Part shown: in pieces, positions 1 through 8,819 of the stretch
How positions within the stretch are numbered: position 1 is the first letter of the stretch
Layout of the letters: every line of letters begins with the position of its first letter
NCBI GenBank assembly: GCA_019155205.2
Contig: JAHNZQ020000049.1
Location: 469,680-497,703 of the forward strand
Direction of reading: 5' to 3'
DNA length: 28,024 nucleotides
DNA from: Gracilaria vermiculophylla
Taxonomy: Eukaryota > Rhodophyta > Florideophyceae > Gracilariales > Gracilariaceae
Notes under the pieces: model-generated
Told to the model about the DNA's origin: nothing
Seen by the model: only the letters and a program-made list of their open reading frames with translations
The model's database searches: none
Made by a program: the position numbers and the translations under genes

Positions 1-1584
1 TGTTTTCAAAGCAGAGTCTGTAAACAAGAAAGATTTTTATGCAGGAAATGTGCAGAATATGACTAAAGAAGTCCTGGCGGTGCGCTCAAGAATCTAAAGA
101 GCTTCTTTTACTCTGATTTCTCATCCACGCCAACTCGTTATGTAATAACCAGAAACAGGTCAGCGACATCAAAGCAGACCCTCAGCATGACAATGCCACA
201 TTCAAGCTACCACGACTAACGTCGCGCGCCAGCGTGATGTATCAGCCGACGAACCGTGCGCTAGACCTCTGTGCGATGCTGCGCCGTCCACTCCAAGGTT
301 ATCGCAGGCTGCGGTGCGTATTGCAAACATACGGCGTAGGAGCACCATGTGAAACAAACGCCAGCCGTAGACCCTAACGATTGAAGCGAGTCGCGCTACA
401 TACTGCAAGCCTTGTCCCCGCACGTCGCAACACGACGCACAAGAACATTTCAGTTTGTCAGCACGACGCTTGGTTCAAGGCAAGTCGCAACAGTGCGTCG
501 TGTGCTTCAAGCACTTCAAGCACGCATCGCATAGTTCAAGCGCACGAAGACATAGGGCCATGCGCTATGAACGTATTAGTAGATAAAGTAGAAGGTAAAA
601 CGCTTAACGTCTAGTTTAAAGAATCACTGTAAAACACAGCCAGACCCATCCTTGAGAAATTCGTGGGCCTGGCCAAACTTCTTCCAACTCCCCTGTGTTA
701 CACCATGCGATCCAAATAGATCAAACAGATCAAAGTATTTACAAAACCTTCGCGACCAACTTTACTTGTAACAATATAAAGACCGCAACACTCATTGTCT
801 CAAGAATCCTAGGCTAGCTAGACTTTTCTCCAGCGATATGTGTTACACCTTTTATGCCCAAATATTTATCAAGTCGTCAAGCAACCTCTTTGTCTCCAAG
901 CAGACTTGAAATGAAATACAAATCAGGAATCTTATCATGTCCCGACCCAAAGCCTTACATGGGAGACTGCTACTCATCACGACTCTCAGTTATCAAGTTT
1001 ATTTTTTCTTTTTTTACTACTTCTCCGGCGTTGCTCGTCGCGGATTGTCATGGCTCGTCGGAGACCAAAAACGTATTTTCCATCTCGACCGTGTCCATGG
1101 GGATGAACCTCTGCCCAACTTTTGTATTTCAAACGTGAAATTTTCGACACAAAACTAATGCGGGAACCTCTAATACCGCCTATAGACAGCCGGCTCTAAT
1201 AATGTTTCCGGACACAAGTTTTGCACCTTTCTACGCTTACGCAAGCGATTCTCAATCTAGAGTTCGAGCTATTGATCGTCAGTGCTTTATCTAGTGACGC
1301 AGGCACCAGAGCTGGACGGTCAGTTGCCGGCACGCGTCGCTTTCACCCCATGAAGGGCTGCTGAAGGAATAATTTCGAAACGAGTGCCCTTCACCGCAGC
1401 AGCTATCCTGCAAAAATGAGTGTTTATTAATCTGCACATAAACATGAATTGCTACCCAAGTTGCAATAAACGTTCACGTTTTGTTTGAACGATGATCACG
1501 ACTTTTGCTTCGGGGTTGAGTGGTCTACAACGATTGAAAGTTTCAGATGAAGTCTATGGATAGGAACAGGAAGTTCCATTTTCA
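1..1584. repeat. Dispersed direct repeat, copy 1
   Basis: This stretch aligns along almost its whole length with 23131-24357 in the same orientation, at very roughly 85 percent identity by eye. The main difference is an extra 358 bp here (350-707). The homology fades after the shared motif AAGTTCCA near 1584. The window starts at the first base that matches copy 2, so the true left border may lie outside. No coding sequence is conserved between the copies, and no terminal inverted repeat or polypurine tract was found at the borders. It may be a non-autonomous element or an old segmental duplication. Confidence 0.85.
350..702. mobile_element. Solo-LTR-like insertion (353 bp)
   Basis: The sequence starts TGAAAC and ends GTTACA, so it has the TG...CA ends of an LTR. 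It is flanked by the 5-bp direct repeat CCATG (345-349 and 703-707), which could be read as 7 bp, CACCATG. The second copy of the host repeat keeps the empty site with a single CCATG at 23474-23478, so the insertion happened after the two repeat copies separated. It contains no coding region. An 11-bp inverted pair (430-440 with 493-503) and several TTCAAG/TTCAAGC micro-repeats lie inside. A solo LTR is the likeliest reading; a short non-autonomous element is possible. Confidence 0.7.
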
Positions 1585-1751
1585 ACGACGGGGAGGTACA
1601 GAGTGACTCGCGCTTCACATTTGCAGATCACACCGTGTACGACACTGACTCAACATGTGAGAGGTGCTCCATGCATCAACCGCAACCTAATATTTACCCA
1701 ACAACTAGGCTCCCTGTGCTATGAGCAGAGTGACAGATCGCATTCGTGTGG

Positions 1752-2279
1752 TTAACCGGACGTCGAAGAGGACGTTCCGGATCCGTCTCCACCTGGGGCA
1801 CCATTGCCGCCAACGGCGGCATTGCCGAAGGCACCGTTAATCGTTGTAGATCCGCCAGCGTTTGTAATAATGCCACCAGCCGCACCTCCTGCAAGCCCAG
1901 CGAAGACGGCGTTACTGCCGGCTCCAAATGCGTTTCCGGCAGAGACTGCCGCGCCGAGGGCAGATGCGACGCCACCGTTACCGCCCCCGCCTCCAGTGCC
2001 TGTCGAGTCAGAAGTGGAAGTTTGATCTACGCTGACAACAGTCGTAGGGCTGGTGGTGGTGGTAGTAGCCGTGGTAGTCGTTGCGGCGGTAGTCGTTGCG
2101 GCGGTAGTCGTGGCCGCGGTTGTTGTGGGCGGCGCTGTGGGGAAAAAAGGAAAAGGGAAACCGATAATAATCTGGCGATTTTCCGATGCGATCGTGGCGC
2201 CGTTAGGAACGGTGGGAACCGCAACAACGACAGCCACTATTACGGCAAGGAGTACAAAGGAGATCTTCATAGTTGGCAT
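1752..2279 (-). CDS. Secreted Thr-rich, Gly/Ala-rich protein
   Basis: This is a 175-residue protein of unknown function and the only ORF here that looks like an intact host gene. Starting at the ATG at 2279 it reads MPTMKIS and then a strongly hydrophobic stretch rich in Val, Ala and Leu (about residues 5-23). That is a typical signal peptide, with likely cleavage near VAVPTV. Next come a short hydrophobic FPFPFFP patch, a Thr/Ala block made of TTTAA-type units (about residues 54-78), a Ser/Thr stretch, then a Gly/Ala/Asn-rich low-complexity tail ending in Ser/Thr. No Cys and no GPI-type hydrophobic tail are seen. The Thr block resembles O-glycosylated cell-wall or mucin-like stalks, so an extracellular or wall role is an inference. 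A second ATG at 2270 would also keep the signal peptide. A TATA box lies about 95-100 bp upstream. An AATAAA motif on the minus strand at 1423-1428 is a possible but distant poly(A) signal. ORFs on the other strand are shadows of its repeats. Confidence 0.75.
   Translation of the reverse strand: MPTMKISFVLLAVIVAVVVAVPTVPNGATIASENRQIIIGFPFPFFPTAPPTTTAATTTAATTTAATTTTATTTTTSPTTVVSVDQTSTSDSTGTGGGGGNGGVASALGAAVSAGNAFGAGSNAVFAGLAGGAAGGIITNAGGSTTINGAFGNAAVGGNGAPGGDGSGTSSSTSG
2073..2117 (-). repeat. 15-bp tandem coding minisatellite
   Basis: Three head-to-tail 15-bp units (2073-2087, 2088-2102, 2103-2117) are present. The first two are identical on the plus strand and the third differs at a few bases. 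They encode the repeated Thr/Ala pentapeptide of the secreted protein. Fifteen is a multiple of three, so copy-number changes would keep the frame. Confidence 0.8.
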
Positions 2280-2280
2280 A

Positions 2281-2328
2281 TCACGTTGTCTGTAACCCAC
2301 GGAAGCAGTCAACCCAAACAATGCCCAT
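2281..2328 (-). promoter_or_regulatory. Upstream ORF in the 5' leader
   Basis: An ATG at 2328 opens a 15-codon reading frame that ends with TGA at 2283-2281. One base separates this stop from the ATG of the secreted protein (2279). With the TATA box at 2374-2381, transcription should start near 2350, so the mRNA would include this uORF. Ribosomes would then need to reinitiate or leaky-scan. Regulation by this uORF is inference. Confidence 0.45.
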
Positions 2329-2373
2329 AAATGTCTCGACCAGCTGGTAGTTTCCAGTGGAGGTCAGGAAGCA

Positions 2374-2381
2374 TATTTATA
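2374..2381 (-). promoter_or_regulatory. TATA box of the secreted-protein gene
   Basis: Read on the minus strand this is TATAAATA, a consensus TATA box. It is about 95-100 bp upstream of the ATG at 2279, which leaves room for a leader of about 70 bp. It supports the gene call. Confidence 0.6.
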
Positions 2382-2383
2382 CC

Positions 2384-3365
2384 GTATTACCCATGGCTCA
2401 CAGACGAGCTGCAAGCTTGCAGACCAAATATAAGAGAATTACGTGCACAAGCCTAAATCCGCACGCTTCGCAAGCCAGTGTCAATCACCTAAAAATGTTG
2501 ACGTGGAGCGCTCAGTGGAACAGAGTGTTACAGAGTTGTACTCGTTGAGGTTGGAGAAACATTTTACTTTGGGATACAGTGTTTAGGACCTGACAGCCAC
2601 AGAGCTTTGTGAGATTTCTCGATGCAAGGCATGCGGGCCGTTCTATGTCATTTGTTCTAGAAACCTTGATTATATCGTTGGGGTTCATTAAGCCTCCAAA
2701 TAGCGAGCGGTGCTCACCGTGTCACTTGGGTTCAGAGTTGTGGATGAAAGACCTCAACTCGAAGGCACGCGCACCACGAATCCCGAATTTGGACTACTTG
2801 TTTATACAGTCACAGAGTCAGGCAACGGCGTTAATTTGCCCACAACCGATTAATCCTTCCCTCAGAAAGCAGGGAACTCGGCGTCAAGGAGCCAACGTCC
2901 ACCTTCGACACACGCCGCAACACGTTCTCGTTCGAAATGCCAAGTCACCAACATATCGAGAGCAGTCATTTATTTTGCATCGCCGAGACACACGGCCAGG
3001 GTTACGAAACATCACGTTACGCGGCGGGGCGGATTAAACGGCAGAGAGAAATCCAATCAGAGAAATGATTCTTCGCCGTGATTAATCGACGACAAATGCA
3101 TGATAATCGCTGCATTGCTACATATTGCGTCGGTGCGGGTCCATGCGGCTGTGTTGGGAATTGTTTCCGATGGGTCAAGGCGCTTGCGGTGCCTGAGACC
3201 AATCAAATCTCGTCCAGCACAATTTGCTTCACGTTGATGCGGATAAAGCCACGCGCAGTGCGTTTCCAAAAACATATGACACCTGTGTAAAACGAGCGCC
3301 ACAACTGTACTGTACGCTGGTTTTGCCACATCGTCTATGAAAAATCGTCTGAAAAACATGATACA
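2384..3365. other. Intergenic, no supported gene
   Basis: A 142-codon plus-strand ORF (2609-3037) is the longest frame here. It has no recognisable domain, signal or coding bias, and I do not accept it as a gene. I see no other structure. Confidence 0.5.
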
Positions 3366-4170
3366 ATGCGTTCCAAAATCATATTACGCCTGAAAAAGGC
3401 GTCAAAACCGTGCTGTGCGCTAGTTATGGCAAATTGTGTACATAAAACTATTTTAGAAAGATACATGCAACGTCATGTTTCAAGTAATAATGATTCGAGG
3501 CTCACCACTTTCCAAGCAAGTATAGCTTTAATTGGTAAAATTGAGCGCAAAACACATCTGTAATATAGCGCTCTTGCACATAAACGTAAGCGCTCACGAG
3601 TCACGAATGCAATGGTTTTTACATACTCAATATTTTATGGAACAAAAGGATCTCCAGGATGCTCAAGAATGCTGAACCCCGCAGAAAATCAAAGAATAAG
3701 ACCCACCTTATGTAAGTAAAAAAGTGTCTTGCATAAATTTTAGAAAGAATGTAAATTATAACAAATTTTAAGCAACCATTTGACAGAAGATAAATAACGA
3801 AAGTTCATATAAATACAAAAGCAATGAAAAACGGTTGTTCTACGAAACCATCACAAGTACAAAAATTCAATTGGATCTATGAAAAAGCTTATGCGAACGA
3901 AAAAGAAACAATACTTTATGTACTCACAGACAGCTTTAACTGTGTTGTCGCACAAAAACGTAAGCATATACACGACATAATTGCTAATAAAAAAAAAATA
4001 CGAACACGTTACACAACACACAAGGTTGTATTAGTAAGAAAAGTTGAAAATTATTACACCGCGAGACCATTGCAACTTGAAAAAAGTTTACGTATGTGCC
4101 GCTTTAATTTTCTCCAATTATTGAGTGTTATCGTTATATTCACTGTCAAAAACATTCCATTTTGATGCTT
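3366..4170. repeat. AT-rich degenerate repeat, block 1
   Basis: This AT-rich, gene-free DNA contains a stretch (about 3366-3680) that aligns by eye with 9885-10160. Shared anchors include TGCGTTCC, AGTAATAATG, CCAAGCAA and GCGCAAAA. A related sub-motif recurs at 3930-3980, where GCACAAAAACGTAAGC matches GCACATAAACGTAAGC at 3577-3592, so the block looks like old degenerate tandem copies. A 113-codon ORF at 3824-4165 is Lys/Asn-biased, as expected by chance in AT-rich DNA, and is not accepted. Confidence 0.5.
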
Positions 4171-4556
4171 CAGATTGCAACACATATTGTTGGCGTGACT
4201 ATCTGCCAGGGTGCTCGAAAGTTTGAACCCGACATTATGGTCGACAGCATATGATGGTCTGTGATGTAGCACAGTGAGCAAAGCACCTTGGATGTTTGAC
4301 ATGCTTCACGGTGTGTTACAGCACGCGGAACACACATGACCGCTCGGCAGTTTCATGAGGGCAGGCTGGACTAGGGAGCACGGGCGTAGCCTGACGTAGA
4401 AAGAGAACCCGGTTGGCACCAGAAATAGAAAGGACAGTGCTAGAACGGCTTTATGTACAAAATGACCAGCAGACTAACAGTATTCGATTCACAAAAGTAG
4501 TATAGCGCCTGAAGGCCAGTGAGATATACAAAAGATCTGAAGAACTGGTTGTCATT
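4171..4556. other. Intergenic, nothing recognised
   Basis: No ORF, repeat or RNA gene stands out between the AT-rich block and the orphan LTR. Confidence 0.4.
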
Positions 4557-4786
4557 TGTAAAAGCCACAGTGCTCAAGACTTTGGGAAAAAGATGCTGAG
4601 CTATACCCGATTGGGAGAAAGGGGCTCGTGCACTTTGCTATATAAAATCGCAAACTCTGGTCTCCCCAAAATCTACCCATATCCCAACAGTGTCGCCGTT
4701 CAGACTCCTAGCACACTGTCTTCTGGAACGTGCCCGCATCAATAAAAATCTTCCCGTACTACCTAGATTGTTGATCACTATTTACA
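4557..4786 (+). mobile_element. Orphan LTR (230 bp)
   Basis: It begins TGTAAA and ends TTTACA, a perfect 6-bp inverted terminal pair of the TG...CA type. It contains a TATA box (TATATAAAA, 4639-4647) followed about 100 bp later by AATAAA (4741-4746), the order expected for U3-R-U5. A primer-binding-like sequence follows 2 bp after its end. No second LTR and no gag or pol were found downstream, where a pogo element starts at 4959. The 5 bp on either side (TCATT and CTTGG) do not match, so this is not a clean solo LTR but a truncated 5' end. Confidence 0.55.
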
Positions 4787-4788
4787 CT

Positions 4789-4806
4789 TGGGGCCCAACG
4801 GTTACG
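4789..4806 (+). other. Candidate primer binding site
   Basis: TGGGGCCCAACGG starts 2 bp after the LTR end. TGG is the complement of a tRNA 3' CCA end, and the 2-bp offset is usual for LTR elements. The matching tRNA cannot be named from this sequence. Confidence 0.45.
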
Positions 4807-4958
4807 GCGCATGCTAAAGCATGAGGTACTTCGCTCACTATACTACACGTGACCATTGTGGAATAAGTCTAAGTAATATTCAATAGTGTGAGTAGCAATG
4901 ATAGCTTTCTGTTGAGGCCGGCACCCCATAGTAGGCAACGTGGCGGGTGTGTCCTCGG

Positions 4959-4982
4959 CAGTACCCTTCTCACAGGCTTGAT
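4959..4982 (+). repeat. Left terminal inverted repeat of pogo-like element
   Basis: These 24 bases match the reverse complement of 7966-7989 without mismatch; similarity drops after GGCTTGAT. Confidence 0.9.
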
Positions 4983-6605
4983 ATGGTCACGTTAACAATT
5001 TATGTAAAATCTGCCATTTAGCCCCCATGGAGCCGTTTTTGGGGTACCCAATTCTCTGTTTCTGAGCGCAGGAGACGCCATCCGGCTCAATTTAAGCACC
5101 CCGGCAGCGACATATCTATCGAAGCTGTGACATTCCCAGCAAAGACCGTGCAGCATCATGATGCAAATCTGTGCGGCAGCCCATTCCTTTCTCCGACGCA
5201 CCTGACGCAAACCGCCTGCGCCACTGACCAACTGGAATATCGTCAAAGCAGTCATCAACTGTGGACTCTACATAACGGGTTACGTTTTTGAGACCCACCG
5301 GTTCAACATTCTCCTTATCCAATCCACCCCTGTCAGATTGCTCTCGGACTTGGACGCCGAGTATCCGGGCATCCTCCATCTTAGACTTTAACTACTGTTC
5401 ATCCCGAAACGACGTTTTAAGTCCCCTCGACGTCAGTATCTTGGATTTTTGCATGTCTGTAGAGCAACGCCCGGTATCGGGGAATTTCGTGACTTTGATT
5501 CATAACCCCGTTGGGGATTGGTACAGTAATATATAGTAATGGTGCCGCATGGTACGGGTGGTACACGTGGACTATAGGATGGTTGCTTGAGGTGCGACCA
5601 CGAATGTGGGAATTTTACATATTTTTAGAACCCAATTTTGGGATGCCTGACACTGTGCACTGCACAGTGTGGCAGTACTTAGCACACCGGCCTCGCGGCC
5701 GGCGTGCAAAGTAAAGTTCCCCACCAAGGGTCTTGGTCCTGAGCCTCAGCGCCTGCGGACGCTATCTACTCCTCATCGGAGGGATTGCCCGTAGTACACG
5801 GTAGCTCAGCCGCCTTGCGTGTTGCAAAACCCAACATTGGCAGTGTTTTCTATCGTTGTCGTGTTCGCCCTCGTACGAGGTATATTTTACCGGATCCCCG
5901 GATAAGTCCGCATCTACTTCTCCTTTTCCCTTCCGCCCCGTGGCACTGCCACACTCGCGCAACCCACCGCTAACGCAGGGCCCGCGCTCCCCATCCATTG
6001 GGCTCGTACCTCACCGCAGGATTGCACCCGGTTCACCGGTTCTGCGCTCTACGCCCTCTGCGCCAGTCGCGAAGGTGACGCCCCGGTTTACACCCGGCTA
6101 GTTGTGCCTCACTTGAGGGTGCTCTGTTCGCCGCGCCGCCTCATAGAGAGGGAGGTTCCGAACGCCTTCGTGGTCTTTTCCCCTTTGGGGCATTGCACTA
6201 CAATGTCTCTGCCATTTTTACGAGCCTTACGACTACAATTAGCATTTTTTGGAGCCCATGTTCCCTACTGGAGAATCGTGTTGTCACTATATTTGATCTG
6301 GATAAGAGCAGAAACCTTGGAAAGGGCTCGAGAGGCGGGGAACCTTCCGTCCGTAAGGCGATGTATTTGAGACTGCAGCGCAATATTATGACTCCTGGCG
6401 GCCGTGAATTTGCCCTACATAGCTTTAGATTAGGCAGAGGTCTGACCTGCATCTACTTGTTTGATTAAGGGGTTGTCGATATGTCTTGAAGAAATAGCGA
6501 AGCGAAGGAATCTGAAGTCCATTGGCCATATCCAGCACTTCAAAAAAGACATCCTGGCATCGCTTGGTGTGATTGCTTGATGGCCAGCTACTGCTAACGT
6601 GATTT
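4983..6605. other. Non-coding 3' part of the pogo-like element
   Basis: This is unusually long for the sequence beyond a pogo transposase. A minus-strand frame at 5116-5379 (87 codons), preceded in frame by about 20 more codons across one TAG, has plausible composition. It could be the remnant of a transposase C terminus separated from the core by an insertion or decay, but I cannot show homology. Frames at 6104-6468 (plus) and 6425-6652 (minus) are not recognised. Confidence 0.35.
5650..5707. repeat. Two adjacent palindromes
   Basis: 5650-5670 is a 10-bp inverted repeat around one base (ACACTGTGCA C TGCACAGTGT). Eleven bases later, 5682-5707 forms a GC-rich stem (GCACACCGGCC, loop TCGC, GGCCGGCGTGC) with a single mismatch. 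Both lie inside the pogo-like element. They could form cruciforms or bind protein; no function is shown. Confidence 0.55.
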
Positions 6606-7784
6606 CTAAGACGTATTAGCCCACGAGAGATGCGCCATGTCCAATACCTCATCTCTAGTTTTTCGAACTGTGCGCTGAAACGCTCGGTTCACTAGCTAAT
6701 CACAAGGCTGCAAAATTTGGGTTGTATTTGCGGGAAGATGCACGACGATAATGTTCAATCGCTGACATGTCTCAATCCACTCCAAGCCTTTTCTAGGGCT
6801 GTGTCCGTCTACCAAGAGCAAAATTTGCTTATCGGAAGGCATGCTTTTCCTGGCATGCGCATTTACATGTTCGGCAATTTTCACAATTACACTGCGGTCG
6901 ATGGATCCAGACTTTGTCGCATGAATTGCAGTTTCCGGCGGCAACCAGCTATCTTCGCAAAACCAGGGGGGTACTCCGAGTGCATTAGTAAAGTCCTGCT
7001 TCTGAAAAGGGTCTCGTGAAGTCTTTACGATTCGTTTTCCAGAAGCTACAACAAGAAGAGGGGCAACGTTTCCCGCAGCCGAAATAGCGATTCTGGCTGT
7101 CACATGTTTCCCAGCGTCTCTGATACTGCGCCTAGCACCACCACTGTGCGGAGACGCCGAAGCATAGCATCTGACTTTTCTTCTATATTCTCCGGATACG
7201 GCAGTTTCATCCCAATTCCAAATTCGACTGGCATCGGCAAGTATACCCGGATGTAGTTGCTCCACCTCCTGCAGCACGTACTTCAAACTTTCAATATGTG
7301 TCTTGTTTTGAGCTTCTAGTCGTGCCTTGGTCACGTTTTCAACTACCCTGTACGCCAAGGCCCAGTTTCGAGCTGGAAATGATCGAATGGCGTCAGGGGA
7401 GGGCACACCGTTAGCGTATCCGTTACATTTATCAGCTGCTATCCTTGCATGTACAGTGGTCATGACTGTGTTATCCACTGCGAAACCATGCGCCGTGGCG
7501 TGTAAAGCGCGCTTGACGACGAGTTCTTCTTCGTGTGGCGATAAGACTGTCTTCTGCCCAGCATGGTGAAGCACAGTATGAAGCCGCTTTTCGAGCTCAA
7601 CCTTGTTGGAGGCGTCAAAGAATTTCTTAATGTGCGTAGTCGTGGTTCTGGAGACCTCTGTCTTTGTAGACGCCGTTAAGGCACTTACACTTTTTTGAAT
7701 AAGCGACAGGGCTTTTGCTCTTCTGTCCTTTTCTTCTTTTCGCTTTTTGATTCTTGCGTTATTAGCGAGGGTTTGTGCTCTCAT
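6606..7784 (-). pseudogene. pogo/jerky-type transposase (DDE_1 family), interrupted
   Basis: The frame opens with ATG at 7784 and a Lys/Arg-rich N terminus. A CENP-B-like helix-turn-helix region follows (about residues 75-145, with LSPHEEELV and GVPSPDAIRSF). The DDE_1 catalytic core comes next, with WNWDET (D192), LLLVDGH (D326) and PANTTQILQPCD (D362). The second and third Asp have 35 residues between them, so this is a DD35D core. A TAG at 6698-6696 follows directly after D362. The same frame continues for 29 family-like codons (VNRAFQRTVRKTRDEV) to a second TAG, so the copy is broken rather than naturally short. The family cuts and pastes DNA at TA sites. The perfect terminal repeats at 4959 and 7989 frame it. 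Confidence 0.9.
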
Positions 7785-7965
7785 GGCTCATGGACGGAGG
7801 CATACTGCTAGGGACGGCCCAATATGAACCTGGGGAGGTGGATGGACGAATGGGCTGTTCAGGTACACGATGTCAGCGAATGAGGAAGATTGAGTAGATT
7901 TCAGGAGGCGGAAGAGTGCAGACGCTATTCTGTTATAGGTATGCCCAAATTAAACCATTGCCCAA

Positions 7966-7989
7966 ATCAAGCCTGTGAGAAGGGTACTG
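7966..7989 (-). repeat. Right terminal inverted repeat of pogo-like element
   Basis: It is the exact reverse complement of 4959-4982 and is followed by TA. GCCTGTG inside it and CACAGGC just outside (7992-7998) form a palindrome across the element boundary. Confidence 0.9.
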
Positions 7990-8819
7990 TACACAGGCGA
8001 TCGCACTGTGAGAAGACCTGAGCTCTGCACCATACTTATGACGGTCACTACAGTACAGCGCCCGGCGGACGCACACCCGTTCAGTTGCTTCCTGTGGTAC
8101 AGCTCGTGGTGCCCGCACGGTCGCCCGGGAGGCTCGAGGGGGCAAGACCGGTCTAGAGAGCGAAAGTGTGACTCGACCTAAAATGATACAACCAATTGCT
8201 ACGATGGATGGTAAAGGCTGCATCAGATCGGCTGATGCAGCACTTATGATGATGGTGATGATGTAGCCATCCTTTGCTTACATACGTTCTGGTGCTCCTT
8301 TTGCAGTCTTCCGCAACAACTGGTTTTTTTTCTTTACAAACTACCCCTGCGCCCTCTTGACTGGCCTGTCATCTCAAGCCTACCGACCGGTAGTGAGTGC
8401 GTCGCGCGCTGTTCTACAAAAAGGCAAGGTAAGAGATGATCAAAATCCATGCAGTACTCAACTTGAAAAAAGGAATACGACACCAAGATGATATAGAGAC
8501 CGAAAGAATCTCGTTAGCCTGCCGGTTGACTATTCAAACCGCAGAGCTCGAGACTTTGTCTAAAAGGTGCTTCACGCTTCTCAGAAGGAACGAAGGAGCT
8601 CACGCACCTTTCTCAGTATGATGCGCAGCTCAGCCCTGCTCACAGTCCATCCACAGGGCTACAATACTGCCGTGGGGACGCCCGGCACACTGCCTACTGT
8701 AGCGCCCCGTCATGTACAAAACACTATCCTTAATAAACTGCCTATATCTGATTAGACTGGGATCTGAACGGCCACAGCACGCATCAGACCACTGCGGTGC
8801 CTTGCTGAGTGTTTTAACG
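7990..8819. other. Intergenic with a perfect hairpin
   Basis: No gene is supported; frames at 7933-8223 and 8436-8621 lack any recognisable feature. 8217-8226 and 8232-8241 form a perfect 10-bp inverted repeat with a 5-base loop, followed by an imperfect GAT microsatellite (about 8248-8265). Confidence 0.5.

Larger units (their letters stand above)
4959..7989 (-). mobile_element. pogo-like DNA transposon (3.03 kb)
   Basis: The first 24 bases (CAGTACCCTTCT...) and the reverse complement of the last 24 are identical. The transposase gene between them reads on the minus strand. The ends begin CAG, as in Tigger/pogo elements of the Tc1/mariner superfamily, whose target duplication is TA. TA follows the right end (7990-7991), but the left end is preceded by GG, so the duplication is damaged or the flank was rearranged. 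Perfect terminal repeats combined with a broken transposase could mean fairly recent mobility, possibly with enzyme supplied by another copy; this is inference. Confidence 0.85.

Noticed and set aside
854..1158. Overlapping ORFs in repeat copy 1, partly shared with 23739-23924 in copy 2
   Set aside because: Differences between the copies almost all change the amino acid and the upstream part is stopped in copy 2, so there is no sign of coding constraint.
1746..2330. 194-codon plus-strand ORF, Gly/Ser/Arg-rich
   Set aside because: It is the complement of the Thr/Gly-rich secreted-protein gene, which has the signal peptide and TATA box.
2609..3037. 142-codon plus-strand ORF
   Set aside because: No domain, signal, promoter or coding bias; length is possible by chance at this GC content.
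3824..4165. 113-codon ORF in AT-rich DNA
   Set aside because: Lys/Asn/Tyr-biased composition expected from AT-rich sequence; overlaps degenerate repeat units.
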